Below, piece after piece: positions 23,029-31,558 of a stretch of 43,283 nucleotides of DNA (position 1 is the stretch's first letter; each line of letters starts with the position of its first letter). The notes beneath the pieces are model-generated. The model did no database searches. It was given only the letters and a program-made list of their open reading frames with translations, and was not told where the DNA came from. The DNA is from an uncultured Bacteroidales bacterium (GTDB lineage: Bacteria > Bacteroidota > Bacteroidia > Bacteroidales > UBA932), in the NCBI GenBank assembly GCA_944326265.1, contig CALVDE010000021.1, positions 1 to 43,283 of the forward strand, written 5' to 3'. The position numbers and the translations under genes were made by a program.

Positions 23029-24237
23029 ATGAGAATAACCCGAATCATCTTGAAATCCCTCGCGGCGCTGCTCCTGGCTGTCATCGCCGGGCTCGCGGCA
23101 TTCAGTGTCTCCCCGATATACAGGTTCGAGGGCCCGGTACCTTTCAGCGGAGACAAAATCTACAGCCCCTACGCAGATTTTGATTCCGCCACCGGCTGGA
23201 AAAGGGCATGTCTGCATACCCATACCAGGGTGGACAAAGGCATCAACGAATGTCCTTACTACCCTGACGAGGTGTACTCCGACTACATGAGTTACGGATA
23301 CGACATCCTGGGATTCTCCAACCACCAGGCACTCACCCCCCATCCCATAGACTCCTCGCTCTACATAGGCGTGTACGAGCACGGCTACAACCTCTTCAAA
23401 TTCCACCTCAACCCATTCGGAGTGAGCAGCGTGGAGAAATTCGACCACATACTTCCCGTACTGCGTTCCCAGAAGCAGATGATGATAGACCGCCTGGCCG
23501 CAGACGGGGATTTCGTCCAGCTCAATCATCCCGACCGGACCCACACCATAGACAGCAGGACGATGCAGTCCCTGTCAGGCTACCGTCTCATAGAGGGTGA
23601 CTCCGGATTCGAGGAATGGGACCACGGAAGCGGGACAGCCCTCAGGCACTGGGACGAGGCTCTCTCGGCAGGACGGTATGTCCACAACAACATCAACGAC
23701 GACAACCACGACTCCAAGAACCATTTTGCAATAGCCAGACGCTGCTCCTGGATCAACACCCCGTCTCCCCGCTGGGACGACATACGCGGACAGCTGCTCA
23801 AAGGCAACTTCTACACAACCCGCGTACCTGACTTCGGTCACGGGGACACAGCCGTCAAAAGAGCGGCCAACCTGAGTCTGCCCCGCATACTGGACATCGG
23901 CCTGCGTACCGACACCGTATACATGAGACTCTCGGCACCGGCCGCCCTGATAAAGGTGACCTCGCAGAACGGCAGGACTGTGGATTCCGTAACCAACAGC
24001 ACGTCTGTCGAATACGTAATGACCGACGAAGACCCCTACGTAAGGATGACGGCCTGGTACGGGGACGGCACTACCGTCTACACCAACGCATTTGCCAGAT
24101 ATTCCGAAGGAAGCTCCCCTTACCGGGAGTTCCCTCATCCTGTCAGGTGGGGCATGACCGTTCTCTGGAACCTGATGCTGCTGGCTGTCGCATCCGCTTC
24201 CATATTCGGCATCATCAGTCTGTTCTGGAAAAAATAG
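23029..24237 (+). CDS. PHP-domain-like phosphoesterase, membrane-associated
   Basis: The 402-residue protein has an N-terminal membrane helix or signal (about 7-28) and a second helix at the end (about 376-397). The metal-binding pattern resembles the PHP fold: LHTHT at 62-66 corresponds to the first H-x-H, FSNHQ (His99) to the second, and VQLNHPDR near 168 to the NHP motif. Members hydrolyse phosphoesters or bind metals; substrate unknown. The catalytic part is probably extracytoplasmic. It is an isolated gene between glmS (divergent) and the Smr gene (convergent, 8 bp). Confidence 0.7.
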   Translation: MRITRIILKSLAALLLAVIAGLAAFSVSPIYRFEGPVPFSGDKIYSPYADFDSATGWKRACLHTHTRVDKGINECPYYPDEVYSDYMSYGYDILGFSNHQALTPHPIDSSLYIGVYEHGYNLFKFHLNPFGVSSVEKFDHILPVLRSQKQMMIDRLAADGDFVQLNHPDRTHTIDSRTMQSLSGYRLIEGDSGFEEWDHGSGTALRHWDEALSAGRYVHNNINDDNHDSKNHFAIARRCSWINTPSPRWDDIRGQLLKGNFYTTRVPDFGHGDTAVKRAANLSLPRILDIGLRTDTVYMRLSAPAALIKVTSQNGRTVDSVTNSTSVEYVMTDEDPYVRMTAWYGDGTTVYTNAFARYSEGSSPYREFPHPVRWGMTVLWNLMLLAVASASIFGIISLFWKK

Positions 24238-24245
24238 TGTCCGGT

Positions 24246-24803
24246 CTACTTTATGAAGACCTCCATCGCACCGCTGCCGTAACGCAGCGGTGAGGCATCC
24301 GAGGCAGTGACTCCGGGATAGTCCCGCAGCCGCCTCTCCAGTTCCCGGCGGAGCACTCCGCGCCCGTTGCCGTGGATGAACACGACGGAGCGGACTCCCC
24401 TGCGGAAAGCCTCGGCCATGGACTTGTCAAAGACATCCAGCTGAATATACAGGACATCCCCGTCAGGCACATTCCTGGCAGCAGGATATCTCTGCCGTAT
24501 CTTGTCGATATGCAGATCCACCTCCATGGTCTCAGCCATACGGGCAGCCTTCCTGCCGCTGCGCACCGCTGCACGGGGCGGCCCGGCACACGGCTTGTAT
24601 CGGGAAATCCGGCCGTTGCCGCCGTACATCTCTCTTTCCTGCTCGTTGCTTGCGGCTCCCGTAGCCACCACCTCGGAACAATGTGCCCGCATCCGCATAC
24701 CATCCACCTCTACTTCCAGAAGTTCCGGCCCGCAGACAGCGGTCACCGTTCCCTCGGCATCGAAATCCATAAACCTGACCCTGTCGCCTATACTGTAATC
24801 CAT
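24246..24803 (-). CDS. Smr-domain protein (DUF2027-like)
   Basis: A 185-residue protein. An N-terminal SH3-like barrel (MDYSIGDRVRFMDFDAEGTV) is followed by a linker and a C-terminal Smr domain (about 105-185) with VDLHID near 108 and the VFIHGNGRGVLRREL loop near 147. Smr domains nick or cleave nucleic acids; here it stands alone, not attached to MutS2. The architecture resembles Bacteroidota DUF2027 proteins but is shorter. I start it at ATG 24803 because the SH3-like domain begins there; ATG 24830 (MNFCTGQCS) also exists. Confidence 0.75.
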   Translation of the reverse strand: MDYSIGDRVRFMDFDAEGTVTAVCGPELLEVEVDGMRMRAHCSEVVATGAASNEQEREMYGGNGRISRYKPCAGPPRAAVRSGRKAARMAETMEVDLHIDKIRQRYPAARNVPDGDVLYIQLDVFDKSMAEAFRRGVRSVVFIHGNGRGVLRRELERRLRDYPGVTASDASPLRYGSGAMEVFIK

Positions 24804-24848
24804 ACTGCATTGTCCTGTGCAAAAGTTCATCAAACTGAATCCTAAGGA

Positions 24849-24856
24849 CAAATATA
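24849..24856 (-). promoter_or_regulatory. -7 box for the Smr gene
   Basis: TATATTTG on the minus strand, 45 nt upstream of the preferred ATG. It lies 14 nt before the start of the divergent recombinase gene, so the two expression signals share a short interval. No separate promoter for the recombinase is obvious. Confidence 0.4.
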
Positions 24857-24870
24857 ACAAACTTCAGTTT

Positions 24871-25518
24871 ATGATTATAGGATACTTGAGGGTCAGTACC
24901 GGAAAACAGCATCTGACCAACCAGAAAGAAGAGATTCTCCGCTATGCGGAATCAAGGCAGCTCAAGGTAGACTGCTGGGTCACGGAGATTGTAAGCGGCA
25001 AGAAAAATGAGAAAGAAAGAAAACTGGGGCACCTCCTGCGCAAGATGAAAGCGGGAGACACCCTCATCGTCACGGAGATATCGAGGCTGAGCCGCACGAT
25101 GACGGACATAATGGCCATCATGGGGAAATGCCTCCGCAAGAACATCCGGCTCTACACCACTAAAGAAGGCTACACGTTCGACGACACCATCAACAGCAAG
25201 GTCCTGTGCTTCGCATTCGGCCTGGTAGCCGAGATCGAGAGAAATCTCATATCCCTGAGGACCAAGGAAGCCCTGGCCATGCGCAAGGCCAACGGAGTCG
25301 TTCTGGGAAGAAGAAAGGGCAGTCTGACCAAGACCGGCATCCTGATGCGGAACACCGCCGAGATAATCCGTATGCTGGACGAGGAGGACCGGAGCATACG
25401 GTACATCTGCGACTACTACGGCCTTTCCCGCGAGACCTTCAACAAATTCCGGAAAAGCTGCCCGGAAGTATCCGGGGCAGTCGTCAGATGCCGGGAGAGA
25501 AAACACCGGTCCTCCTAG
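24871..25518 (+). CDS. Serine recombinase of the Bacteroides Mpi (master DNA invertase) type
   Basis: A 215-residue serine recombinase. The N-terminal domain starts MIIGYLRVSTGKQHL with the catalytic Ser at 9, followed by EISRLSRTMTDI near 70-81 with the conserved arginines and VAEIERNLISLRTKEAL near 120-136. The C-terminal helix-turn-helix is near 178-198 (SIRYICDYYGLSRETFNKF). Its start and lack of extra domains closely resemble Mpi of Bacteroides fragilis, which inverts many capsule promoters. ATG 24871 is chosen over the upstream ATG 24817, because the family begins MxIGYxRVS. The stop codon shares CTAG with the convergent MFS gene. No invertible segment is visible nearby, so its targets may be distant. 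Confidence 0.88.
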   Translation: MIIGYLRVSTGKQHLTNQKEEILRYAESRQLKVDCWVTEIVSGKKNEKERKLGHLLRKMKAGDTLIVTEISRLSRTMTDIMAIMGKCLRKNIRLYTTKEGYTFDDTINSKVLCFAFGLVAEIERNLISLRTKEALAMRKANGVVLGRRKGSLTKTGILMRNTAEIIRMLDEEDRSIRYICDYYGLSRETFNKFRKSCPEVSGAVVRCRERKHRSS

Positions 25519-26819
25519 CGGACCGGCTGATGCTTGTGACGGAAAAGAATCGCAAACAGAATGGCGACTACAAGGGCGTAGGCGGCGAACAGCCACCATG
25601 CATGGCTCCAGCCGGTCATCACGGCATTCCAGTCGATGACTCCGTCAGCTCCCGGTATACGGCGGGAGTTGACCAGGAGATTGACCACAGCCTGCGCTCC
25701 GATGGTGCCGGCTGCCGCTCCGATGCCGTTGGTCATCAGCATGAAGAGTCCCTGAGCACTGGAACGTATCGACTTGTCGGTGGTCTCGTTGACGAAGAGC
25801 GAGCCGGAGATATTGAAGAAGTCGAAGGCCACTCCGTAGACTATCATCGACAGGATGATGAGCCATACCCCGCTGCCGGGATTGCCCACGGCGAAGAAGC
25901 CGAAACGGAGCACCCAGGCCAGCATGGCGATGAGCATCACGTTCTTGATACCGTACCGTCTCAGGAAGAAGGGTATCAGCAGGATGCACAGGGTCTCGGA
26001 AATCTGGGAGAGGGATATCAGCATATTGGAGTGCTCCACTCCGAAGGTGCCCTGATATTCCGCCAGGTTGCCGAAGTCGGCCAGGAACGGATTCGCGAAA
26101 CCGTTGGTAATCTGCAGGGCCACCCCGAGCAGCATCGAGAAGATGAAGAACACCGCCATCTTCCTCTGCCTGAAGAGTGTGAAGGCCCGCAGTCCCATGG
26201 CGTCCACCAGCGACTTCTTCTCAGACGAGCGGTTGACGGGACACTCGGGCAGGGTCAGGGTATAGAATGCCAGCAGGATGCTCAGTACGCCCGAAACGAC
26301 ATACTGCACCGAAGTCTCCTGCATTGCCGCGCCACGGAAGTGAACCAGGTCCACGAACCACATCGAGCATATAAAGCCCACCGTACCCCAGACCCGGATC
26401 GGCGGAAAGTCCTTGACAGGATTCTTGCCGGCCTTCTCCAGGACAGTGTAGGCCACCGAGTTGGATATCGCGATAGTAGGCATGAAAAAAGCTATGCTGA
26501 CAGTATACAGACCGAACAGAGTTCCGTACTGCACCGCATCGCCGGCCGAGACACCGTAGATGCCGGCTCCCGCCATCGCCGCTCCCGCCACCAGATGACA
26601 GATACCCAGAAGTCTCTGCGCCGGAATCCATTTGTCGGCGATAATACCCATGACAGCGGGCATGAAGATAGAGACAATGCCCTGAACGGCATAGAACATT
26701 CCTATCTTCTCCCCGAAACCGACACCGGCCAGATACCTTCCCTGGCTGGTCAGATAAGCGCCCCAGACAGCGAACTCCAGAAAGCTCAGAATTATCAGTC
26801 TTATTTTATATCCTTTCAT
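25515..26819 (-). CDS. MFS transporter, nucleoside:H+ symporter-like
   Basis: A 434-residue transporter with about 12 hydrophobic helices starting MKGYKIRLIILSFLEFAVWGAYLTS. The sequence belongs to the NupG-like (NHS) branch: the WGAYLTSQGRYL block in helix 1, IADKWIPAQRLLG after helix 2, and the RVWGTVGFICSMW block in mid-protein. Bacteroidota members are usually annotated as nucleoside permeases, but as the last gene of a GH31-GH84-GH20 operon (4 bp after GH20) it more likely imports a released sugar, such as GalNAc, GlcNAc or a disaccharide. That substrate is inferred only from context. There is no SusC/SusD pair. Confidence 0.85.
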   Translation of the reverse strand: MKGYKIRLIILSFLEFAVWGAYLTSQGRYLAGVGFGEKIGMFYAVQGIVSIFMPAVMGIIADKWIPAQRLLGICHLVAGAAMAGAGIYGVSAGDAVQYGTLFGLYTVSIAFFMPTIAISNSVAYTVLEKAGKNPVKDFPPIRVWGTVGFICSMWFVDLVHFRGAAMQETSVQYVVSGVLSILLAFYTLTLPECPVNRSSEKKSLVDAMGLRAFTLFRQRKMAVFFIFSMLLGVALQITNGFANPFLADFGNLAEYQGTFGVEHSNMLISLSQISETLCILLIPFFLRRYGIKNVMLIAMLAWVLRFGFFAVGNPGSGVWLIILSMIVYGVAFDFFNISGSLFVNETTDKSIRSSAQGLFMLMTNGIGAAAGTIGAQAVVNLLVNSRRIPGADGVIDWNAVMTGWSHAWWLFAAYALVVAILFAILFRHKHQPVR

Positions 26820-26823
26820 ACAT

Positions 26824-29019
26824 TCAGCGTTTTTCGATACTCAGTCCATGCAGCACGGCAGTATAGCCGTCGTTGGAGTCAGTCATAACCACCCTGACCT
26901 GAGTCACGGCCCCGCATGGCTCGAAACTCAGAGTGCCCCGGTACAGTTTCCCGGCATTGACAGTCTGCCCGTCTGCCGTGTCATACTCCACGTATGCGTC
27001 AGTCACATAGAACATTCCAGACTCAGGAGCACCGCTGGAGACAGTGATGCGGCTGCACTCCACAGGTGCGGCCATAATATAGGTCAGCACATCGCCCTTC
27101 TGGAGCACACGCTGCGAGTATCCGACACCGCCGCGACGGGCCAGGGCCTTGAGATTGTTTCCGGACAGGGGGAAATTACTCTCCACGGTCATGTCCGGAT
27201 CCATGTATTCATGCAGTTCAATATTCGAGGCTCCTGCCGCAATGCTGCTCAGCCCGTCTCCGAAGAATGTCGCGAACCTGAAGTTCTCAGGTCTGTCGGT
27301 GACAATGGTTCCCCGGCACACTGGCGAGGAAGCCACGGGAACACTGCCGTCCGTCGTGTAGCGGACCACAGCCGAAGGATGGGGAGGCCGCACCTGAAGC
27401 ACCTGCCCGTCGAATGTCACCTCGGGCGGAGCCACGCGGAATGCGATGCCCATATTGTACAGACGGGAGAAATGCTCCGCATAGAGCCGCTGCTCGAAAT
27501 CCCCGAAATTCCTGGCATCCCTGCTGCTCCAGCCCACCTCGGCCAGAGCGCACAGACGCGGGAAGAGCTGGTATTCCATCAGCCTCGGCGGCCATGCCAG
27601 AAGCTCGCCCCAAAGACAGGCCTCCACTCCCTGAATCAAGGAAGTATCAGACTCATGTTCCGGCAGAATGCACTCAGGTTCCAGCGAATAAGCCCTGGAC
27701 AGCGGTATCACTGCCGCCCAGCTGTGTCCCCGCTCTGCCGGAGACTGCTTCATGTCCAGATAACAGTAATCCGCCAGCTGCACCACGGCCCTGTAGCCTT
27801 TTTCAAGTGCCTTCCGGCTTATCTCCACACTCCTCCATGCACTGACCATCGTAGTGGAGTCCAGGCGGATATCGGTATTGACGATATCATCCCATCCCGC
27901 CATTTTCTTACCATAGCCTTTCAGGATTTCTTCCATCCGCAGGACGAAGCGGGCATGAATCTCTTCCGGTCCACGGAGTCCCTGCTCCCGGGCCAATGCC
28001 TGACAGTGAGGACAGTTGTTCCAGGACGTGTGATCCACTTCGTCGCCACCTATGTGGATATATTCCGAAGGGAACAGACCGGCTATCTCCCGGAATATGT
28101 TCGACAGAATCCTGTAATTCTCCTCCCTGGCCACGCAGAGGACGTTGTCGGTCTCTCCGTTGACACTGATATAAGGCACATCCATATCGCAGGCCATCTC
28201 CGGGAACACACCCACCAGAGAGCGGCTGTGACCGGGCAGGTCTATCTCCGGGATAATCTCGATATGACGCTCGGCTGCGTACTTCACGATCCCGCGTATC
28301 TCCTTCTGGGTATAATATCCGCCGTAGCGGTCATGGCCCTGACCGTAGGCGGCCGGGCTCACCTCGTCATCGCCCCTCCATGCTCCTTTCTCCGTCAGCT
28401 GCGGATACTTGCGTATCTCTATCCTCCAGCCGTTGTCATCGGCCAGATGCCAGTGGAAACGGTTGAGCTTGTGGCAGGCCATCCAGTCCAGCAGACGCAG
28501 CACGTGGTCCACATCGTAGAATGTCCGGGACACATCCAGCATCGTACCGCGATAGCCGTACCGGGGGGCATCCTCCACAACCACCGCGTCCAGCTCATAG
28601 CGGGTCAGCTCCATATCCGTCTGACCGTACACCACCGGAGGCATCATCTGCAGGAGGGTCTGCACACCATAGAAGATACCGGCGGGGTCAGATGCCTCGA
28701 TTACGATGCCCCCGCCGCCCACTTCCAGCCTGTATGCCTCTTTCTCCATACCGTCAGTCAGTCTAAGAATGATGCCGCCGGATGCCTGCCCGCCGCTTAC
28801 CTGTACTTCAAAGGCAAACACATTGTCCAGATGCTCCTTCAGATAGTTCCGCTCAAACTCCATCTCATCGGACGCGCACACCGAGAGTCCCTTCTCCATC
28901 ACGAATACACCTTCTGCGGGAGTCACTTTCAGAGGCTGGGGGACAAGATTGCTGTAAGTCCGGGCCGTCAGGACCTGGGCTGCCGCCATAACCAGCAGGG
29001 CGATAAATATTCTTTTCAT
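26824..29019 (-). CDS. Beta-N-acetylhexosaminidase, GH20, secreted
   Basis: It removes terminal beta-GlcNAc or GalNAc. The 731-residue protein has a signal peptide (about 1-19, ALLVMAAAQVLTA), a GH20b-type N-domain (about 30-150), and the catalytic barrel (about 155-500). That barrel carries HWHLADDNGWRIE, EIDLPGHS and the catalytic pair in YIHIGGDEVDHTSW near 320. A chitobiase C-terminal-type domain (VVRYTTDGSVPVASSP near 552-567) and a beta-sandwich resembling F5/8 type C follow (about 615-731). No obvious lipobox. It is 13 bp after GH84 and 4 bp before the MFS gene, within one operon. Confidence 0.94.
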   Translation of the reverse strand: MKRIFIALLVMAAAQVLTARTYSNLVPQPLKVTPAEGVFVMEKGLSVCASDEMEFERNYLKEHLDNVFAFEVQVSGGQASGGIILRLTDGMEKEAYRLEVGGGGIVIEASDPAGIFYGVQTLLQMMPPVVYGQTDMELTRYELDAVVVEDAPRYGYRGTMLDVSRTFYDVDHVLRLLDWMACHKLNRFHWHLADDNGWRIEIRKYPQLTEKGAWRGDDEVSPAAYGQGHDRYGGYYTQKEIRGIVKYAAERHIEIIPEIDLPGHSRSLVGVFPEMACDMDVPYISVNGETDNVLCVAREENYRILSNIFREIAGLFPSEYIHIGGDEVDHTSWNNCPHCQALAREQGLRGPEEIHARFVLRMEEILKGYGKKMAGWDDIVNTDIRLDSTTMVSAWRSVEISRKALEKGYRAVVQLADYCYLDMKQSPAERGHSWAAVIPLSRAYSLEPECILPEHESDTSLIQGVEACLWGELLAWPPRLMEYQLFPRLCALAEVGWSSRDARNFGDFEQRLYAEHFSRLYNMGIAFRVAPPEVTFDGQVLQVRPPHPSAVVRYTTDGSVPVASSPVCRGTIVTDRPENFRFATFFGDGLSSIAAGASNIELHEYMDPDMTVESNFPLSGNNLKALARRGGVGYSQRVLQKGDVLTYIMAAPVECSRITVSSGAPESGMFYVTDAYVEYDTADGQTVNAGKLYRGTLSFEPCGAVTQVRVVMTDSNDGYTAVLHGLSIEKR

Positions 29020-29032
29020 AAGCCGTCAGCAG

Positions 29033-31558
29033 TTACAGGATTTCAAATATATCCGCTGTTCCCTCTATGCTGACTCTCACGGTACGTCCGTCAAGTTCAA
29101 GAGCGCAGTAGGGATCATCTGTTACAATCTCGGAAAGAACGGCTCCGTCAGCGGCATACTGCCGGATGAGGAGGGTTCCGTCAGGATCCATCAGGAGCGT
29201 GCGGCTGCCCCGGCGGTCTTCTCCGGAGGGAATCTCAAAGGACAGGACTCCGTCCAGGGCATAGAAGGAACGGGGATTGCGGTCAAATGCGTAAACAGCC
29301 CTGACCATATCGGGAGCCCCGACTCCGAAGCCGAGGGACTCCGTCCGCTGGGGATTGATGCTGAAAGTACGGACAGCGCACCAGTTGGTCTTGTCCGACT
29401 CGAGCTTGCGCAGACGGACGTAACGGGCATCTATGCCGCGTCCCTCCCAGTTGATGACATACCGGTGGTCAATGGTGTCGATTACAGGATACCAGAGATT
29501 ACCGTCCTTGGAAGCCTCCAGGGTGGCCATGTCGAAATAGTCCACATCGTCCACGGAATTGCGGCCCTGAAGGATGTGTATCTCCCTGAGTCCCCGGACT
29601 ATGCCCAGATCGACTCCGATCCAGTCCCCGGTCTGCTGACCGTAGGCCGAGGTATAGAAAGTAGTGGAGTCATCATCGAGCATCAGCTTTCCGCTTACCG
29701 TCCCGGAATTGGGATATGAGCCGATCGCCGTATATGAGAACGGACCGCGTCCGGCCAGACGGCGGTAGAAGCCGTCGAGCATATCGTCCATGGCGTTCTC
29801 GTAGAAGGGCTGAAGCTTGAGAGTACCTGACTTGTGGGCCTCGTAGGCATCGCGTTCCTCCTCACTCATGAGATTGTCCACATAACCGTTCCAGAAAGCG
29901 GCGTTGTCTCCGCTCCTGTACACATCGATCAGTTCAAGGGCTTTGCGTCCCCTGGTGCCCAACTTCCAGAACTCCTCCAGCCAAGGATGCAGCTCGCGCA
30001 TAAGAGCGTCGTTGTCACATTCGCGGGACATCTCATCATAGACCCGCTCAATCTTCCCGAACTCCTTCAGAAGAGCGTCGTACTGAGCCTCGGTCCAGTC
30101 TCCTTCCACACGGAATGTCTCTGTCTCCCAGGATTCCTCACGGCGATAGCCCGACTCGGTATCGCAGGAGTGAATGGCAAATGTACGGTAGGCGCTGTAC
30201 GCATCGTCGCCTGCCAGCCAGGCCAGACCTCTCTCCCAGTTGGCCTTGGGGTCGTATTCCTTGATGTTCCAGGTATAGTCTGCCACGCCGTAAAGGGCCA
30301 GCTTGGATGCCTCGGCGTGCTCCATGGGATTGCTTACCAGCCCGCAGACATCCCCGGATGTCAGACTGTTGTCCAGACCGTAGACCGGTCCCTGCATCAC
30401 GATATGACGGCAGTAGTCAGTCACTGGAAAGTTCCACCAGTAAAGAGCAGGACGCTGGATCCTCTCTCCTACCCACTTCAGAGTCGAAGGAGTCATGTCG
30501 CTGCACACCGCGTCACCGGTCCAGAACACTCTCACCGAAGGATCGAGTTCCCTGCCGTAAACCGCCAGACTGCCGCGCTCGGTAGGATTGGCCCAGGAAC
30601 GGTTGTAGTCGGTCGGACAGATTATCAGCGGAGCCACATCGCCCTTGACGGCCACGAACTCCTCGGTCAGACGGTTGAGCAGACCGACCTGCTTCATGGG
30701 ATTGGTTCCCTCACCGGAAATATCGTCGAAAAAGATTGCGAAAGCCCTCACTCCCAGGTCATACATATTCTCGAACTTGGCGACCAGATTGAGATAGTCC
30801 TCCTCGTTCCACTTGATGTCCTGACCGGGATGCACTGCCCACACGAAATCCACGCGGTTGCGCGCACAGGCCCTCACCAGCTCGGTTATATCACGGGCCT
30901 CGTCCTCCGGATATGGCTTGCGCCAGTTCGGAGAGCTGTGATAGGGATCGTCCTTAGGACCGTAGATGTAGGTATTCATCTTGAAACGGCCATAGACATC
31001 GATCAGGGACAGACGGGCCTGATGGGACCACGGCGTACCGTAGAATCCCTCGACCACACCACGGACGGGCAGATCGGGCCAGTCATTGATCTCAAGGCCG
31101 CAGGGAAGGTTTCTCTCACCTGTCAGCTCCGCTATCTGACGCAGAGTCTGAAGGCCGTAGAAGGCTCCGCGCTCATCATATCCCATAATGGATATTCCGT
31201 CCTCGGAGACAGTCAGCAGATAGGCCCCGGAAAGAGGTCTTACACCGGCCTTCACGGCCTTCTTGGGATGGAAATCCACGGTCAGGCGTACATCTTTCTT
31301 ATCTCCTTTGTTCAGGAAATCCACGTCCCCGCCGAACAGCCCGTGCTTGTCCACTACATACACACCGCCCGATATATCCAGCACCGGACCCTCCGGAGCT
31401 ATCTCCACCACATGCGGAACAGGGTTGATCTGACGGTACAGGGCCGTCTGCCTTACAGAGTCACTGCCCCACAGAGGAGCTGTCACTGCCACTGCTGCCA
31501 CAAGGAGTGACAGTCTTCGGAATTTTGTCATATAGTTCGATTTTGTATTTGTTTTCAT
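29033..31558 (-). CDS. Beta-N-acetylglucosaminidase / O-GlcNAcase, GH84, secreted
   Basis: GH84 enzymes hydrolyse beta-linked GlcNAc, including O-GlcNAc and mucin glycans. The 841-residue protein has a signal peptide (hydrophobic LLVAAVAVTAPLW), an N-terminal GH84/GH20-like alpha/beta domain (about 45-160), and the catalytic barrel from VRGVVEGFYGTPWSH near 165. The adjacent catalytic aspartates are in FFDDISGEG (Asp278 and Asp279). A helical domain (about 470-610) and an F5/8 type C (CBM32-like) domain (about 645-770) follow. ATG 31558 overlaps the GH31 stop as ATGA, supporting coupled translation; the next ATG (31531) is also possible. Closest characterised relative by pattern: BtGH84 of Bacteroides thetaiotaomicron. 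Confidence 0.94.
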   Translation of the reverse strand: MKTNTKSNYMTKFRRLSLLVAAVAVTAPLWGSDSVRQTALYRQINPVPHVVEIAPEGPVLDISGGVYVVDKHGLFGGDVDFLNKGDKKDVRLTVDFHPKKAVKAGVRPLSGAYLLTVSEDGISIMGYDERGAFYGLQTLRQIAELTGERNLPCGLEINDWPDLPVRGVVEGFYGTPWSHQARLSLIDVYGRFKMNTYIYGPKDDPYHSSPNWRKPYPEDEARDITELVRACARNRVDFVWAVHPGQDIKWNEEDYLNLVAKFENMYDLGVRAFAIFFDDISGEGTNPMKQVGLLNRLTEEFVAVKGDVAPLIICPTDYNRSWANPTERGSLAVYGRELDPSVRVFWTGDAVCSDMTPSTLKWVGERIQRPALYWWNFPVTDYCRHIVMQGPVYGLDNSLTSGDVCGLVSNPMEHAEASKLALYGVADYTWNIKEYDPKANWERGLAWLAGDDAYSAYRTFAIHSCDTESGYRREESWETETFRVEGDWTEAQYDALLKEFGKIERVYDEMSRECDNDALMRELHPWLEEFWKLGTRGRKALELIDVYRSGDNAAFWNGYVDNLMSEEERDAYEAHKSGTLKLQPFYENAMDDMLDGFYRRLAGRGPFSYTAIGSYPNSGTVSGKLMLDDDSTTFYTSAYGQQTGDWIGVDLGIVRGLREIHILQGRNSVDDVDYFDMATLEASKDGNLWYPVIDTIDHRYVINWEGRGIDARYVRLRKLESDKTNWCAVRTFSINPQRTESLGFGVGAPDMVRAVYAFDRNPRSFYALDGVLSFEIPSGEDRRGSRTLLMDPDGTLLIRQYAADGAVLSEIVTDDPYCALELDGRTVRVSIEGTADIFEIL

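Noticed and set aside
24800-24870. Invertible promoter next to the Mpi-like recombinase
   Set aside because: No pair of inverted repeats flanking a promoter could be found between 24237 and 24871 or near 26820.
25206-26888. 560-codon plus-strand open frame spanning the recombinase end and the MFS gene
   Set aside because: Overlaps two well-supported genes in other frames; composition is implausible (Arg/Asp/His-rich without structure).
26848-29073. 741-codon open frame on the plus strand opposite the GH20 gene
   Set aside because: Shadow frame created by GC-rich codon use of GH20. Its translation has no domain, is His/Gln/Arg-rich, and the opposite strand has a full GH20 with catalytic motifs.
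29834-31510. 558-codon plus-strand open frame opposite GH84, and a 482-codon one (31966-33414) opposite GH31
   Set aside because: Both lie wholly inside genes with intact family motifs on the minus strand; no start signals or recognisable protein features.
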